Of a stretch of DNA of 64,000 nt, positions 1 through 10,199 are shown piece by piece. Source of the DNA: Allolobophora icterica (Eukaryota > Annelida > Clitellata > Crassiclitellata > Lumbricidae). The notes under the pieces were generated by a model, which saw only the letters and a list, made by a program, of their open reading frames with translations, was not told the DNA's origin and did no database searches. The position numbers and the translations under genes are program-made. Numbering within the stretch: position 1 is the first letter of the stretch; every line of letters begins with the position of its first letter. The DNA is taken from contig OY744616.1 in assembly GCA_963556255.1 (NCBI GenBank), forward strand, positions 5,001,723 through 5,065,722, in the 5' to 3' direction.

Positions 1-48
1 CTTTGAAAACTTGTAAAGTCAACGCCTTTGTTGCCATAAGATGTCGCC
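1..48 (+). repeat. Module B copy fused to a SINE
   Basis: Matches the recurrent module B (core GTCAACGGCCTTTGTTGCC followed by ATAAGATGTCG) and runs directly into SINE sequence at about 48. Here one base of the core is lost (gtcaacgcctttg). Confidence 0.6.
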
Positions 49-215
49 TTGTAATGGGGGTTCAAATCCTTCTCATCTGAGACAGTTACTGTGTAGGGAC
101 CTTAAACAAGTCCTACTCTCATAATTACTCAACGACATCGATTGACGGTTGGTCATTATATAATGGCGCTTGATAAATGCATAAAAATAATAATAATAAT
201 AATAATAATAATAAT
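48..215 (+). mobile_element. tRNA-derived SINE (family A), 5'-truncated
   Basis: B-box-like GGTTCAAATCC at 59-69, then the family body (cagttactgtgtagggacctt), the 3' end gcgcttgataaatgcat and an (AAT)n tail. Same family as copies at 11588, 12543, 25160, 33880, 34385 and 38213. The A-box half is missing and replaced by module B. Confidence 0.75.
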
Positions 216-309
216 TAACGATACAGCGTTTCAACGCTGTAGCTTTTAAGGGTACTTTCGCCAGCCAGGAAATAGATGAATAGGGCCATTCCGGACACCT
301 TTTTTTAAC

Positions 310-381
310 ATTAGTTAATATTGAAGTCCCTGAGGGATCCTGTATACCTCGGGGCAAAAAAAAAAAAAAAAAAAAAAAAAA

Positions 382-461
<80 letters not shown>

Positions 462-463
462 TA
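310..463 (+). repeat. Hairpin-ended retroelement 3' tail with poly-A/(AAT)n
   Basis: Carries the recurrent ending CCTGAGGGATC-N-TACCTCGGGG, in which CCTGAGG and CCTCGGG can pair, followed by an A-run and (AAT)n. Related endings occur near 735, 810, 940, 11515 (minus), 16490 (minus) and 57320. It looks like a LINE or SINE 3' terminus; the parent element is not recognised. Confidence 0.5.
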
Positions 464-734
464 TGCCAGACTCCCTGGATCGCACATCTTCATCCCCATC
501 GCATTGGAAAGTATGGGCCCACTCAGTGAGCAGGCATTGGTGTTCCTCAGAGAGCTCGGGCGCAGCCTTTCAACAATAACAGGAGACCGAGAGAAACCAC
601 ATACCTGTTCCAGCGCCTATCAATCTGCAACCAAAGATTTAACGCAGTTGCGTTCACTGGCACATTCGCACAAATGGGGGAGGATGAGGCACAGTAAACC
701 AATTTATCCACGCACCTTCTTAATCTCTAAGAGC

Positions 735-990
735 CTGAGGGTCACACCTCGGGCGGCAAAAAATAATAATAATAATAATAATAATAATTATAACAATAAA
801 TAGTCCAATATCTAAGTCCCCGAGGGATCATAAGTACCTTGGGGCAAAAAAAAACAATAATAATATTCCCCGCCGGATATTGACGTGTTCTAGCCGTCCC
901 ACGATGGTTTAATATATTCTCTGGATAACTTGTATTCCTGAGAGATATGATGTATACGCTACCTCGGGAAACAAAAGAAATAATAATAAC
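735..990 (+). repeat. Three further hairpin-ended tails
   Basis: Three successive copies of the CCTGAGGG...CCTCGGG ending (about 735-760, 815-846, 945-972), two of them followed by A-rich or AAT tracts. They are arranged head to tail, as if one element family inserted repeatedly into its own tail. Confidence 0.45.
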
Positions 991-999
991 TGTAATAAA

Positions 1000-1730
1000 A
1001 ATATGAAGATAATAAAAATTAAACGATAATAATAAAAATAACGACAATGAAATTATGTTAATTATATTACCCCCACATGGAACCCTTCTAGGTCCCATAT
1101 GGCTTCAATCAAATTTTTTGGACATGCCACCAGAGCGCATTCCCACATCCTTTGAAATCCAGCCGCCCATCAGTCCTCGATCTCAAGAAGAATCTGAGGA
1201 ATCCCCGATTGGGAAGGTCGGACATCAAGTCTAGCGATAGTAAGATGATCTGAGAAGCGTAGGATCCCCGCTGGACCCAGTGAGGCGCCGAAGGCTCCAT
1301 AGGGAGCAGTCACATCCCGCAAATCAGGACCAGATCGTCGAAGATATCGAGGCCTCGAAAGCACCGCGCTTTTGAAAACGTAATCTCGCATCATCGCTAC
1401 ACATAGATACATAAAGACTTGTATATCGTGGATCAACATACATCATACATACATACATGTCTACATACATAACTATATATATGCCTTTACTTAGATACTA
1501 ACATTATATGCCTAAGCCCATATATATATGTAAAGTATATATATATATATATATATATATATGTAAAGTATATATATATATGTAATATATATATAATCTT
1601 TTACACGCAACTCCATACATATACACATATATACATCCATGTACAAATACATACACCCATAATACACATACGTACGTAGTTTTTTACTCAAGATATTTTT
1701 GTTTTACCATAACGTCATTGTATAGATACA
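1000..1730. other. No gene seen; AT-rich with TA/ATAC repeats
   Basis: 1100-1440 looks unique with no coding signal. 1440-1680 is degenerate ATAC/TA repeat, including (TA)n at 1540-1562. Confidence 0.5.
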
Positions 1731-1734
1731 TCTC

Positions 1735-2010
1735 CTCCTGCTTCTCATCCTCTTCTTCCTCTTCCTCTTCTTCCTCTTCTTCCTCTTCCTCTTCTTCCTC
1801 TTCCTCTTCTTCCTCTTCCTTTTCTTCCTTCTCCTCCTTCTCCCCTTCCAGTAATCTTTTTATCTTCTATTCATCAGCCATCATGCCTCCACTTCTACTC
1901 CTCTCCTCCTCCCTTCTTCCACTCCTCCCTCCTATTACCCTCCCATCCATCCTCTTCCTCCTCCTCCTCCTCCGCCTACCGTCCACCCTCTCTCCATCCT
2001 CCCATCACGA
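1735..2010. repeat. Polypyrimidine tract (TTCC/TCC)n
   Basis: About 270 bp almost purely C and T on the plus strand. The poly-Ser frame is an artefact of the repeat. Confidence 0.85.
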
Positions 2011-2174
2011 ACTTTGATCCACTTCCGCGGGAATCATTCCGTCTGCCCCTAAACCACCGTTAAAACGATATCCCTTCCCCCAATAAAGAACCCCTATAAA
2101 CATATCTGTGTACATAAAAATATATGTGTGATGAAACATATATGTTTGCCTATGCGTTTGTACGTATGCAGGTA

Positions 2175-2282
<108 letters not shown>

Positions 2283-2359
2283 TGTTTGTCTGTAAAGTGA
2301 CGTATATATGGAAATTTGTGTCCAAATAATATATTAATAATAAGCATATGAATCACCCA

Positions 2360-2633
2360 TGGACAAATACACGCACAGAGGTAGACAGACAGGCAAAGAG
2401 ACAGGCAGGCAAAGAGACAGGCAGGCAGCTAAGGTAGAGAAAAGAATTCACAGACGGAAGGACGGAAGGATGGTGATTGATTGTAAGGACAGATGAAGAG
2501 TGTGAGAAATGGGGTCGAACTGAGGCTCTGCTAATTCCTTTCCTACTACGAACTAATAGGATCCTGATTGAGTCAATCTTCGTCTGAGGTCTCGTTTCGA
2601 TGGACGCTGTCTTCAGTTACCTTCATGTACACT

Positions 2634-2681
<48 letters not shown>

Positions 2682-2830
2682 AGAATGACCTGGACATACA
2701 GATATACATATAGATAGAGACAGAGACAAATATAGTTAGACAAAGAGACAGGAGATACAGGAGATACAGAGGGAGGCAGAGAAACAGAGACTTAGAGACA
2801 GAAACAGACAGACAGACAGACAGTGCGGAT
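2360..2830. repeat. (GACA)n and GA-rich purine tracts
   Basis: GACA arrays at 2636-2680 and 2803-2823, with degenerate AGACAG repeats between. Confidence 0.8.
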
Positions 2831-3014
2831 CTGTTCGGATGTGTCTAAGTTCCATTCGTCCATCGTCGCTAACTTGACAAGGACTGTGATGGATCGAATC
2901 CAGGACCTTTGAAGAGATCATTATCACCTGCGGTCAAACTATCGACAGCTCTGCCTTGAAGACGAGGTCGCCGGGTCGACTGACGCATAGAATATTCTGC
3001 TGGCGATATCTCTC

Positions 3015-3019
3015 ACATC

Positions 3020-3062
<43 letters not shown>

Positions 3063-3295
3063 ATGTCTCTATGTCTCTGTCTCTCTATGTTTCTGTCTCT
3101 CTCTGTCTTTCTCTCTGTCTCTCTATGTCTTTCTCTCTGTATGTGTCTGTCTGTCCGTCCGTTTGTCTGTCTGTCGTCTGTCCGTCTATCTGTCTGTCTG
3201 TCTCTGTCTCTGTCCGTCTGTGTCTGTTCGTCTGTCTGTCTATGTCTCTGTCTCTGTGTCACTCTCTCTGTCTCTCTGTATCTCTCTCTCCAGAA
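3015..3295. repeat. (CTGT)n/(CT)n polypyrimidine-rich tract
   Basis: About 280 bp of CTGT and CTCT variants. All six-frame Ser/Leu/Cys or Arg/Gln/Thr reading frames here are repeat artefacts. Confidence 0.85.
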
Positions 3296-3635
3296 CACTT
3301 CACATTCGAGAGTCAGTTGTAAAGAAAGACATCAAGACCTAGTGAGTCTTTCAAGGCACTGGGTGCTTCGTCTTAGCAAGAGACTGCAAGATAAACCCAT
3401 CTCATTTCTTGAGCAATCACTACGCTGGCTCCCTGGATCGAGAAGACCGGGAACCAGCGTTGATCCAGGTGCTTTTAAGGTATTGCATTTCAATCAGGTG
3501 CATCTGATTGAAATGCAATAGCTTTCTACCAACCTCTCAGGGTTCACGCTTTAGCCCAATATTCTCTTGAGTTGAAACAAGAAGTATTAGGCGTCAGTGC
3601 TATCTCGTGCCTGGGACGAATCTGTGGAAGGCGCT

Positions 3636-3712
3636 GCTCAGTCAGTCAGTCAGTCAGTCAGTCAGTCAGTCAGTCAGTCAGTCAGTCAGTCAGTCAGTCA
3701 GTCAGTCAGTCA

Positions 3713-3745
<33 letters not shown>

Positions 3746-3751
3746 GCTGTC

Positions 3752-3806
<55 letters not shown>

Positions 3807-3965
3807 CAGTCAGTCAGTCAGTCAGTCAGTCAGTCAGTAGTCAGTCAGGCAGTCAGTCAGTCAGTAGTCAGTCAGGCAGTCAGTCAGTCAGTAGTCAGTC
3901 AGGCAGTCAGTCAGTCAATCAATCAATCAATCAGTCAGTCAGTCAGTCAGTCAATCAGTCATCCA
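3636..3965. repeat. (CAGT)n / (AAGT)n / (CAAT)n compound tetranucleotide array
   Basis: About 330 bp; the motif shifts from CAGT to AAGT, back to CAGT with a tetranucleotide-broken higher-order repeat (tagtcagtcaggcagtcag, 3 copies at about 3837-3910), then CAAT. Confidence 0.9.
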
Positions 3966-4171
3966 ATCAGAATCTAATCAGAATATTTCTATAGCGCCGT
4001 TTTATTGATGCACAATCGATGGTCGCTAAATCCTTTGGTGAATTCCGGTTTAAATTCGATTCAATGAGGAAACAGAAATCCCAATGCAGCGGGAAAGAAA
4101 GTTGAAACTGACCAGTGTTGGTTTCAGACTTGAATGAGAGTAAACACTGTCACATGCAGCGCTCTGTTTAG

Positions 4172-4207
4172 ACACCTTTAAAACGTGTCTAACTGATGCT
4201 TTACAAG
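4172..4207 (+). promoter_or_regulatory. PSE/TATA unit (degenerate TATA)
   Basis: GACACCTTTAAAACG preceded by cagcgctctgttta. The position 28 bp downstream reads TTTACAAG, a decayed TATA. Confidence 0.55.
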
Positions 4208-4322
4208 CTGCAGACGCCGCAAAATATCGGGTAAATAAGTGGGCAATACGCCCTAAGCCGGCAAGGAAGACGTCAACAGCTGTAGACGACACCAGATGTC
4301 GTTAAGCTTATGGAGAAGTTAG

Positions 4323-4358
4323 ACACCTTTTAAACGCTTTCCACTGACATTATATAAG
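4323..4358 (+). promoter_or_regulatory. PSE/TATA unit
   Basis: ACACCTTTTAAACG with TATATAAG at exactly 28 bp. A module B relic (gtcaacagc...agatgtcgttaa) lies just upstream at 4273-4306, and a module C copy follows at 4415-4530. Confidence 0.75.
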
Positions 4359-4414
4359 AGTCACGCGTGGTAAAGCTCCAGTGTCCAATTGGGAGCAGAT
4401 ATTGTTTGCATGAA

Positions 4415-4535
4415 TAGTAGGGTAACTCTGCCACTACCATGACTGTGGTAATGCCAGTCCTAAGCATGGAAAAAGGAGAAGGGCTACGCTGATCATCTTT
4501 GTTAAGACACAGTGTCGTCAAACAGCAACTCGCCA
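4415..4535 (+). repeat. Module C repeat
   Basis: ctctgccactacc...ggtaatgccagtcc, then ggagaagggctacgctgatcatc and acacagtgtcgtcaaacagcaac. Relative to the common CACTGCC/GGCAGTG hairpin this copy has CACTACC/GGTAATG, a paired change that keeps one base pair. Starts about 60 bp downstream of a TATA. Confidence 0.7.
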
Positions 4536-4798
4536 AACGACCACTATAAAGGCAAAAAAAATTCCCCGCGATGTCAACAGCCTTTGATGTGACAACATGT
4601 CATTAAACTATTGGATCCGTCACTTCCCTGTATACTTGGGTGGTGCCAGCCTGCAACCTTATCGTGTCGGATGGATCCAGAGTTTAGCGTCATCTTATGG
4701 CATCAAAACCCGTTGTCACTGGCGAGGGGTATTTTTTTTAATCCAATGTTTAATGTCATCATAATGGCATCACAGGTGACAGGTCGTTGACGACAATT

Positions 4799-5495
4799 GA
4801 AGGGCTTGCCTCAATAACCAGGTATGTCGACATACCTGGTTTATGTGAAAAAGTATGCCAGGCTGCGTGCTTGGAATATTGTATTCTAACTACCCTGCAA
4901 ATTTGGTGCATATCCGATTATTTTTGAATTGGCTTTTGGATAAACAAGTTTGTCGACATATGGTATTTAGCAGCCGGCACCATTACTCCAGTGCAATAAC
5001 CCGGTATGATAAAAAAAATTGTCGTTTTTTCTAGTAATCTTTGTATTAAAACCGGTGCAATAATCAGGTTGTTTGACATACCCGGTTATTGACTGTTACT
5101 TACTCTACAATTCACTGATTTTGCGTAATTTTTTCCTTACTGTAAAGTAGCTATGATGACTTACCTTTTTATTGCACGATTAATTTGTACTGTGTGCTAG
5201 TCACCATTTGGTGCAAGAATAAGGTATGTCGACTAACAGCAGGCGATGTTGGGTTATTGAGTGTCAATAACCAGGTATGAAGGAAAATATCGTGAAAAAA
5301 ACATTAAAGTTATCTTTTGCATTGCATTATGTAACAATTTCGTGAAAGACAATAGCAACTCAGACGGTGTTTCAAACAGATTGTCGATATCTCGTAAAAT
5401 GGCTTAGATACAACAGTTTGAAGTGTCAAATCTTTGAAGCCATTTTCCCAAAACTCAAAAAATCCGACATACCTGGTTATTGCTGCAAGCCCTTC
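4799..5495. mobile_element. Non-autonomous DNA element with AATT target duplication
   Basis: Terminal inverted repeats GAAGGGCTTGC-N2-CAATAACCAGG at 4799 and its complement ending 5495, flanked by AATT (4795-4798 and 5496-5499). A paralogous segment at 38490-38665 carries an unoccupied single AATT at 38617-38620 with matching sequence on both sides, so the boundaries are firm. Inside, the terminal motif CAATAACCAGGTATG recurs about eight times in both orientations (for example 4813, 5001, 5058, 5266 plus; 4835, 5078, 5466 minus), as in elements with many subterminal transposase sites. There is no transposase frame. A 4-bp duplication fits Sola1- or Chapaev-like groups among others; the superfamily is unassigned. 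Confidence 0.8.
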
Positions 5496-5606
5496 AATTC
5501 AATAGTATATACAATACAGTTAAAACAGAGAATTTACAGAGTTTCACAGCACTTAGAAGTGTCAAAACTGCACTCTACGATGTTTATAACAGACATTTTT
5601 AACAGC

Positions 5607-5640
<34 letters not shown>
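5496..5640 (-). repeat. Segment duplicated (inverted) at 38490-38620
   Basis: Reverse complement aligns by eye with 38490-38620, sharing stretches such as gttttgacacttctaa and tactattgaattg. (TA)n marks the same end in both copies. Confidence 0.7.
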
Positions 5641-5643
<3 letters not shown>

Positions 5644-5794
5644 AGTTAATAATGTCAATGATATTTGTGTTATGATAAGACAGTCTTTAGTGCACATTAA
5701 ACACATTTTGCATTAATTGTTATACACAAGAATTATAATATAAAATAAATCAAATGAATGTTTGATGAACATGAGGGGTATTTGACTCGATACA

Positions 5795-5795
5795 T

Positions 5796-5884
<89 letters not shown>

Positions 5885-5910
5885 ATATGTATATATATAT
5901 ATATATATTC
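5795..5910. repeat. (CA)n-(TA)n compound microsatellite
   Basis: (CA)n 5802-5836 joined to (TA)n and TATG repeats to 5908. Confidence 0.9.
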
Positions 5911-6775
5911 GTTTATTCAAAAGCCAAATGACAGACCGCATTAGGGTACATATAAAAGTCAAGTAACAACAATGTCAAAGAATAATAAATTTAACAATCA
6001 AACAAAATACGAGAAATAAAATTTCTATTATCTTTAGTAGGAAGTGAAAAGTTGTGTGGTCTAGGCCTAAGATCGTATGGTATTGCAGTGTTTTTTTTGG
6101 GGGGGTGGAATAGTGAAAATAGAACATGAAAAGGTTGAGTTTAATGCACCGAAGTAGTCTTTGATTAGCTTGCTTAATAAGAATGTCAATCGATGGAAAA
6201 TCTCTGTCTAGGAAACCCAACCGCTTCATTTTACGAATTAGGCGATCAATCTTAGCTCGATCAGCAGACGAGGTGAACCTCAACTAAGCCGGGGCGGCAT
6301 ACAAAAGTCTAGCAACAGTAGTAGCTCTAGCAACTTCATGTAAGGAAGCATTAGATAAGCCATGAAGTCTAAGTATTCTAAGTGCTTGTAAAGAACCAGA
6401 GTATGTACTAATGATATTATTAATATGATAAGTTGACTTTAAATCATTAGTAATATTGACACCAAGGGTAATCATAGAAGTAACTCGAGTGATATCTGGT
6501 AGAAGAGGTGGGAGAATAAAACCCGAAGAGCGACTAGTAAAAATCATTTCACAAGATTTTTTAGTATTAAGCTTAAGATTATGTTGTGATGCCCACAAAG
6601 CAACAGAATCTAGTTATTGAAGTAAAGTAGGCCTATGCCTCACTGAGGCACCAATAATGAGGTACGTATCATCAGCATATTTACTCATCAAGTTCTGAGC
6701 ATAACTAGGGTGAATATCAGAGGCTTTAACTATAAAAGCAATATAGTTAATTCCGATTAACAAATATTTAAATCT
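5910..6775 (-). pseudogene. 5'-truncated non-LTR retrotransposon (Jockey/CR1-like), RT C-terminal part
   Basis: On the minus strand the frame begins in the finger/palm region (INYIAFIVKASDIHPS) and includes the catalytic motif YADDTYLI at about 6700-6680. It continues through WASQHNLKLN, the ITLGVNIT strand and SLHEVARATTVARLLYAAPA. A stop where family members normally have Trp breaks the frame at about 6287; the C-terminal segment (FTSSADRAKIDRLIRKMKRLG) continues to about 5975. There is no endonuclease, so this is a dead 5'-truncated copy. Its C-terminus resembles the larger LINE at 51-53 kb in layout (a trait of the Jockey/CR1 group), but the two are clearly diverged. Confidence 0.8.
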
Positions 6776-6799
6776 GATTAACAAACATTTTACAGGTGT
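6764..6799 (-). promoter_or_regulatory. Weak PSE/TATA-like unit
   Basis: ACACCTGTAAAATG with TTAAATAT at 28 bp. It adjoins the LINE fragment; kept only because the spacing fits. Confidence 0.3.
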
Positions 6800-6864
6800 C
6801 GTAAAGCGTACGCATTTAGATCATTTTTAGGTCAATCGCGTTTAGTGAATTCTCTTGATACATA

Positions 6865-7078
6865 CATACATACTTACATACATAGTATGTATGTATGTAT
6901 GTATGTATGTATGTATGTATGTATGTATGTATGTATGTATGTATGTATGTATGTATGTATGTATGTATGTATGTATGTATACATACCTATGTATGTATAC
7001 ATACATATGTATGCATGTATACATACTTACATACATAGTATGTATGTATGTATGTATGTATGTATGTATGTATGTATG

Positions 7079-7109
<31 letters not shown>

Positions 7110-7244
7110 TGTATGTAATGTACATACATACATACATACATACATACATACATACATACATACATACATACATACATACATACATACATACATACATACA
7201 TACATACATACATACATACATACATACATACATACATACATACA

Positions 7245-7277
<33 letters not shown>

Positions 7278-7335
7278 GCATACATACATTCATACATACA
7301 TGCACCTAAGTATACATACATACATACAGCATAGT
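6865..7335. repeat. (ATGT)n then (ACAT)n, large microsatellite palindrome
   Basis: About 100 bp (GTAT)n, a short mixed section, a second (GTAT)n to about 7110, then about 170 bp of its reverse complement (ACAT)n to about 7290. The two arms are perfectly complementary and could extrude as a cruciform. Confidence 0.9.
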
Positions 7336-7913
7336 TAAACAGGGATGTTTTAAATGGCATTTTCCTTCGGTGTTTATCTCTTAAATTGATTCTCAGCTGT
7401 CGAAATGAAAGTTTAATTACTCTTAAGAATAGCGAAACATTTGGGTTCCAACGCAACCCAGAGGCGAATCCATCCTTAACCCAAACCACGACACTCACCC
7501 GAATTCTATGGCACAATAACCATAAACAAACCCATAACCATAATCTGAACCAAGCCACGACTTCTGTTTCAATTCAGAATGACTAAGCACCCAGCAGGGG
7601 CTACCCTAAGCAACTGGGGCAGACTGGGGCAAGTGTGAGACATCAGCTTTAACTCAATGATGGATATCCTGTCAGCCTGCATGAAATTTAACAGCGAAAC
7701 AAAAAACGAGTCCTTGTGGAGATATTATTTATTTTACTTCAATGATGGACTGTCAAAACAATTACTGATTTTATTATAATTATTTATTTTATTTATTATT
7801 ATAAACTGTGAATTGTGTGTTGTTGTGTTTAGAACTTGAATAATAGGACAGCAGGCCTGAAGCGGGAGGTTTTTGGAAGGAAAAACGACAGACTGACTGA
7901 CAGAATGTCTAAG

Positions 7914-7918
7914 CGACT

Positions 7919-7969
<51 letters not shown>

Positions 7970-8053
7970 TGACTGACTGACTGACTGACTGACTGACTGA
8001 CTGACTGACTGACTGACTGACTGACTGACTGACTGACTGACTGACTGACTGAC
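7914..8053. repeat. (CTGA)n microsatellite
   Basis: About 140 bp of CTGA with one CTTA unit; preceded by degenerate units from 7888. Confidence 0.9.
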
Positions 8054-8059
8054 AGTAAA

Positions 8060-8740
8060 TCATACAAATAGTCCAAATTATTGGACCATATATGTGGCAT
8101 ACTGACATCAAGGAACTGACATGACGCACTGCCAAAAAGCTGTGCCTTCTGACAATTCCTCAATGGCTGCCGATGCTTTTAACGTCGACTTAAAGCCATT
8201 GTCCCAACAATAAAATCTTATTTCTCACCCATTCAGTAATTGTTTTGGCAGTCCATCATTCCCGCCAAATTGAAATCGGTCGTACAAGAAAGAGAGAAGA
8301 AAATCAACACCAACGAACGCATATGTGTTTTTAAACAAACACAACCAACTAAAGACGTTAACGAGCCCGTCCCAGCAATCCATCTTCGTTAAAATAATAG
8401 CGATATATAAACGACGTGCGACCTTCTAGCTTTTGTTGTCTACTCCCAATTTCCGGTGAGAAATCGGACAGCCGTTTTGACGCGAAGCGGGTGTGGACAA
8501 TTAAAGATGGCGGAGGAACAACGTTGATCGTGAGAAATATTGTTCATTTTCGAAGCCGAAACAGAGGATCGCAAACATAAGTTAGACAAGATACCCTGAG
8601 ACGAATCGTTTGCCCACATATTTAAATTATTATCCCGACGAAGTGAGAGTCGTAAACACCCATAAATTCATCATACTAATAGCTCCTCTTGTTTACACGC
8701 CAGCTCAACCCGAACAGAGAATGGGAGAGGGTAGTTGATT
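8060..8740. other. No gene seen; unique-looking sequence
   Basis: No repeat match and no coding frame recognised. It contains AAGATGGCGGAGG at 8504, a YY1-like start-site motif, but the frame there closes after six codons. Confidence 0.4.
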
Positions 8741-8760
8741 GGTTCCACCGCGCTCTTTAG

Positions 8761-8796
8761 ACACCTTTAACATGTATTCACTCGATAATATATTAT
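8761..8796 (+). promoter_or_regulatory. PSE/TATA unit
   Basis: ACACCTTTAACATG, TATATTAT at 28 bp, then catagg. Preceded by an A-box-like head, gattggttccaccgcgctctttag. Confidence 0.7.
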
Positions 8797-8837
8797 CATA
8801 GGACATGGTGGACGCTTGGAAAAAGCCATCTCTTTAG

Positions 8838-8873
8838 ACACCTTTAAAACATTTTCAACTTGTGCTATATAAA
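8838..8873 (+). promoter_or_regulatory. PSE/TATA unit
   Basis: ACACCTTTAAAACA, TATATAAA at 28 bp. It lies 77 bp after the previous unit in the same direction, forming a tandem pair. Confidence 0.8.
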
Positions 8874-8999
8874 GTGGAACGCAGGCCTCTGTAATCATTG
8901 TCTACCGTTGCGTCTTACATTGATTTCAGCCTGAAATTATGTCGATTTTTTTCCTGTGATGGATTGGAACTGGATAACTTTACCTTACTGATCGAAACC

Positions 9000-9080
9000 A
9001 CGACGTGGCGCTCGTGAATAAGCTGGTGCTCTGCCCTTAAATTTAAGTGGCGCTTTAGAAATTGTGAGTTTACGTTATGG
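9000..9080 (+). repeat. Dispersed repeat ending gcgctttagaaatt
   Basis: The sequence gctcgtgaataagctggt...ggcgctttagaaattgtgagtttacg recurs at 48075, 50640 and, inverted, at 61230, with partial copies at 23205, 33215 and 35270. It looks like an ancient retroelement 3' end. No coding part is attached here. Confidence 0.55.
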
Positions 9081-9181
9081 CATACATTGGCTTATAGAAC
9101 CTTATTTTCATCTTCCTTTTCGTACTTAATAATTATGATTTTAACGATAAAACACCAATTTTTGCATTTTTTAGAGTTGCA

Positions 9182-9183
9182 CA

Positions 9184-9250
<67 letters not shown>

Positions 9251-9270
9251 TAATTAATTAATTAATAAAT
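9182..9270. repeat. (TTA)n then (TTAA)n microsatellite
   Basis: TTA units to 9248, then TTAA. Confidence 0.9.
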
Positions 9271-9299
9271 TAGTAGTTTCTATCGCGCCTATGCAGCAA

Positions 9300-9440
9300 A
9301 TAATGGCACACCAAAAACTAGGCCGCGATCAGGTCAATATCCAGAAGATCAGACCATAAGATAGAGACGCAGCCTACGGCGGATAAACAATTTGAAATAG
9401 GCAAGTTTCAATTTGAAACAAAACGACGAAATCGTTGTAC
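9300..9440 (+). repeat. Dispersed repeat shared with 26500-26640
   Basis: Shares aggtcaatatccagaag and the following taagayagagn-cagcctay-ggataa block with 26534-26600. The second half of the 26.5-kb copy reappears at 9725-9825, beyond two PSE units. Confidence 0.6.
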
Positions 9441-9481
9441 TTGGCATGACATTTTTAACGTCGGTGGAACGAGACTCAAAG

Positions 9482-9517
9482 CCTAAATAACATCCCTTGA
9501 CACTGTTTTAAAGGTGT
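9482..9517 (-). promoter_or_regulatory. PSE/TATA unit
   Basis: Minus strand ACACCTTTAAAACA, TATTTAGG at 28 bp. Confidence 0.6.
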
Positions 9518-9557
9518 TGAAGAGTACGTTATTACAAATCAACGACATTGTTCCATG

Positions 9558-9593
9558 CCTATATTGCGTCAGTTATCCACGTTTAAGAGGTGT
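9558..9593 (-). promoter_or_regulatory. PSE/TATA unit with A-box-like head
   Basis: Minus strand ACACCTCTTAAACG, AATATAGG at 28 bp, then catgg. Immediately upstream is a tRNA-like head (gggtagagcgctgtctgtcg). It is in tandem with the unit at 9482. Confidence 0.65.
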
Positions 9594-9837
9594 CGACAGA
9601 CAGCGCTCTACCCAAGGGAACCACCGTGCCCCACAGGTTTCACATAGCTAAACTCGGTGAACTTGCTTCTTTCGGCTTCTAGTTGAACCTTGACTACTTC
9701 GAAAGGATTGATGACAACCGTTATTGTGGATAAGCAATCTGAAAATCGTGAGTCTTATGATTAGAACGAAATGACATAAACGACTTAGCAGAGCGAACAG
9801 ACACAGGGAGAGGATGGATGAATGTATAGCTTAACGA

Positions 9838-9890
9838 CATTTTATGGCAACAAATGCCGTTGACGTCGACAGAAACTACTTCGGTATAAT
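9838..9890 (-). repeat. Module B repeat
   Basis: Minus-strand copy: gtcgacgtcaacggc then atttgttgccataaaatgtcgttaa. A clear copy of the consensus. Confidence 0.7.
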
Positions 9891-10057
9891 GCAGCTCTTA
9901 ACAGGGAGAGAGATTTCCAAAATCCAGGCACAGCTTCCGAAAACCTTCGTCGTAAATACCGAGAACGCAGTAGTAGTTTTATTTTATGTTATTGACTGTT
10001 AATCAGATACTTATATTCGTTTCAAATAAATTTGATTTGATTTTATTGGAGTAGTAG

Positions 10058-10175
10058 TTTCAATTTAGCGACACTGTGCGATAACAAATATCACTAGCGT
10101 CGCTCTCCTCCTTTCTCGAGATTGGGACTGGCACTGCCAGAGCACGAGCTGTGGCAGAGTTTACCGAAACGCCAA
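10058..10175 (-). repeat. Module C repeat
   Basis: Minus strand: ctgccacagctcgtgctctg, gcagtgccagtcccaa, gaggagagcgacgctagtgat, cacagtgtcgctaaattgaaactactact. CTGCCA and TGGCAG can pair. Confidence 0.75.
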
Positions 10176-10199
10176 AGCTGAGAACAATATTTATGTTTA

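Noticed and set aside
1718..2017. Long Ser-rich open frame
   Set aside because: Translation of a polypyrimidine repeat; no start context or domain.
3436..3530. Inverted repeat ttgcatttcaatcag / ctgattgaaatgcaa at 3482-3522
   Set aside because: A perfect short palindrome (about 20 bp arms) with no neighbouring element ends; noted as a possible hairpin but not assignable.
6842..7558. 238-codon MYVC-repeat frame
   Set aside because: Microsatellite (ACAT)n read in one frame; other frames are equally open.
8504..8530. AAGATGGCGGAGG as a host gene start (YY1-type)
   Set aside because: Frame closes after six codons and no convincing splice donor keeps it open.
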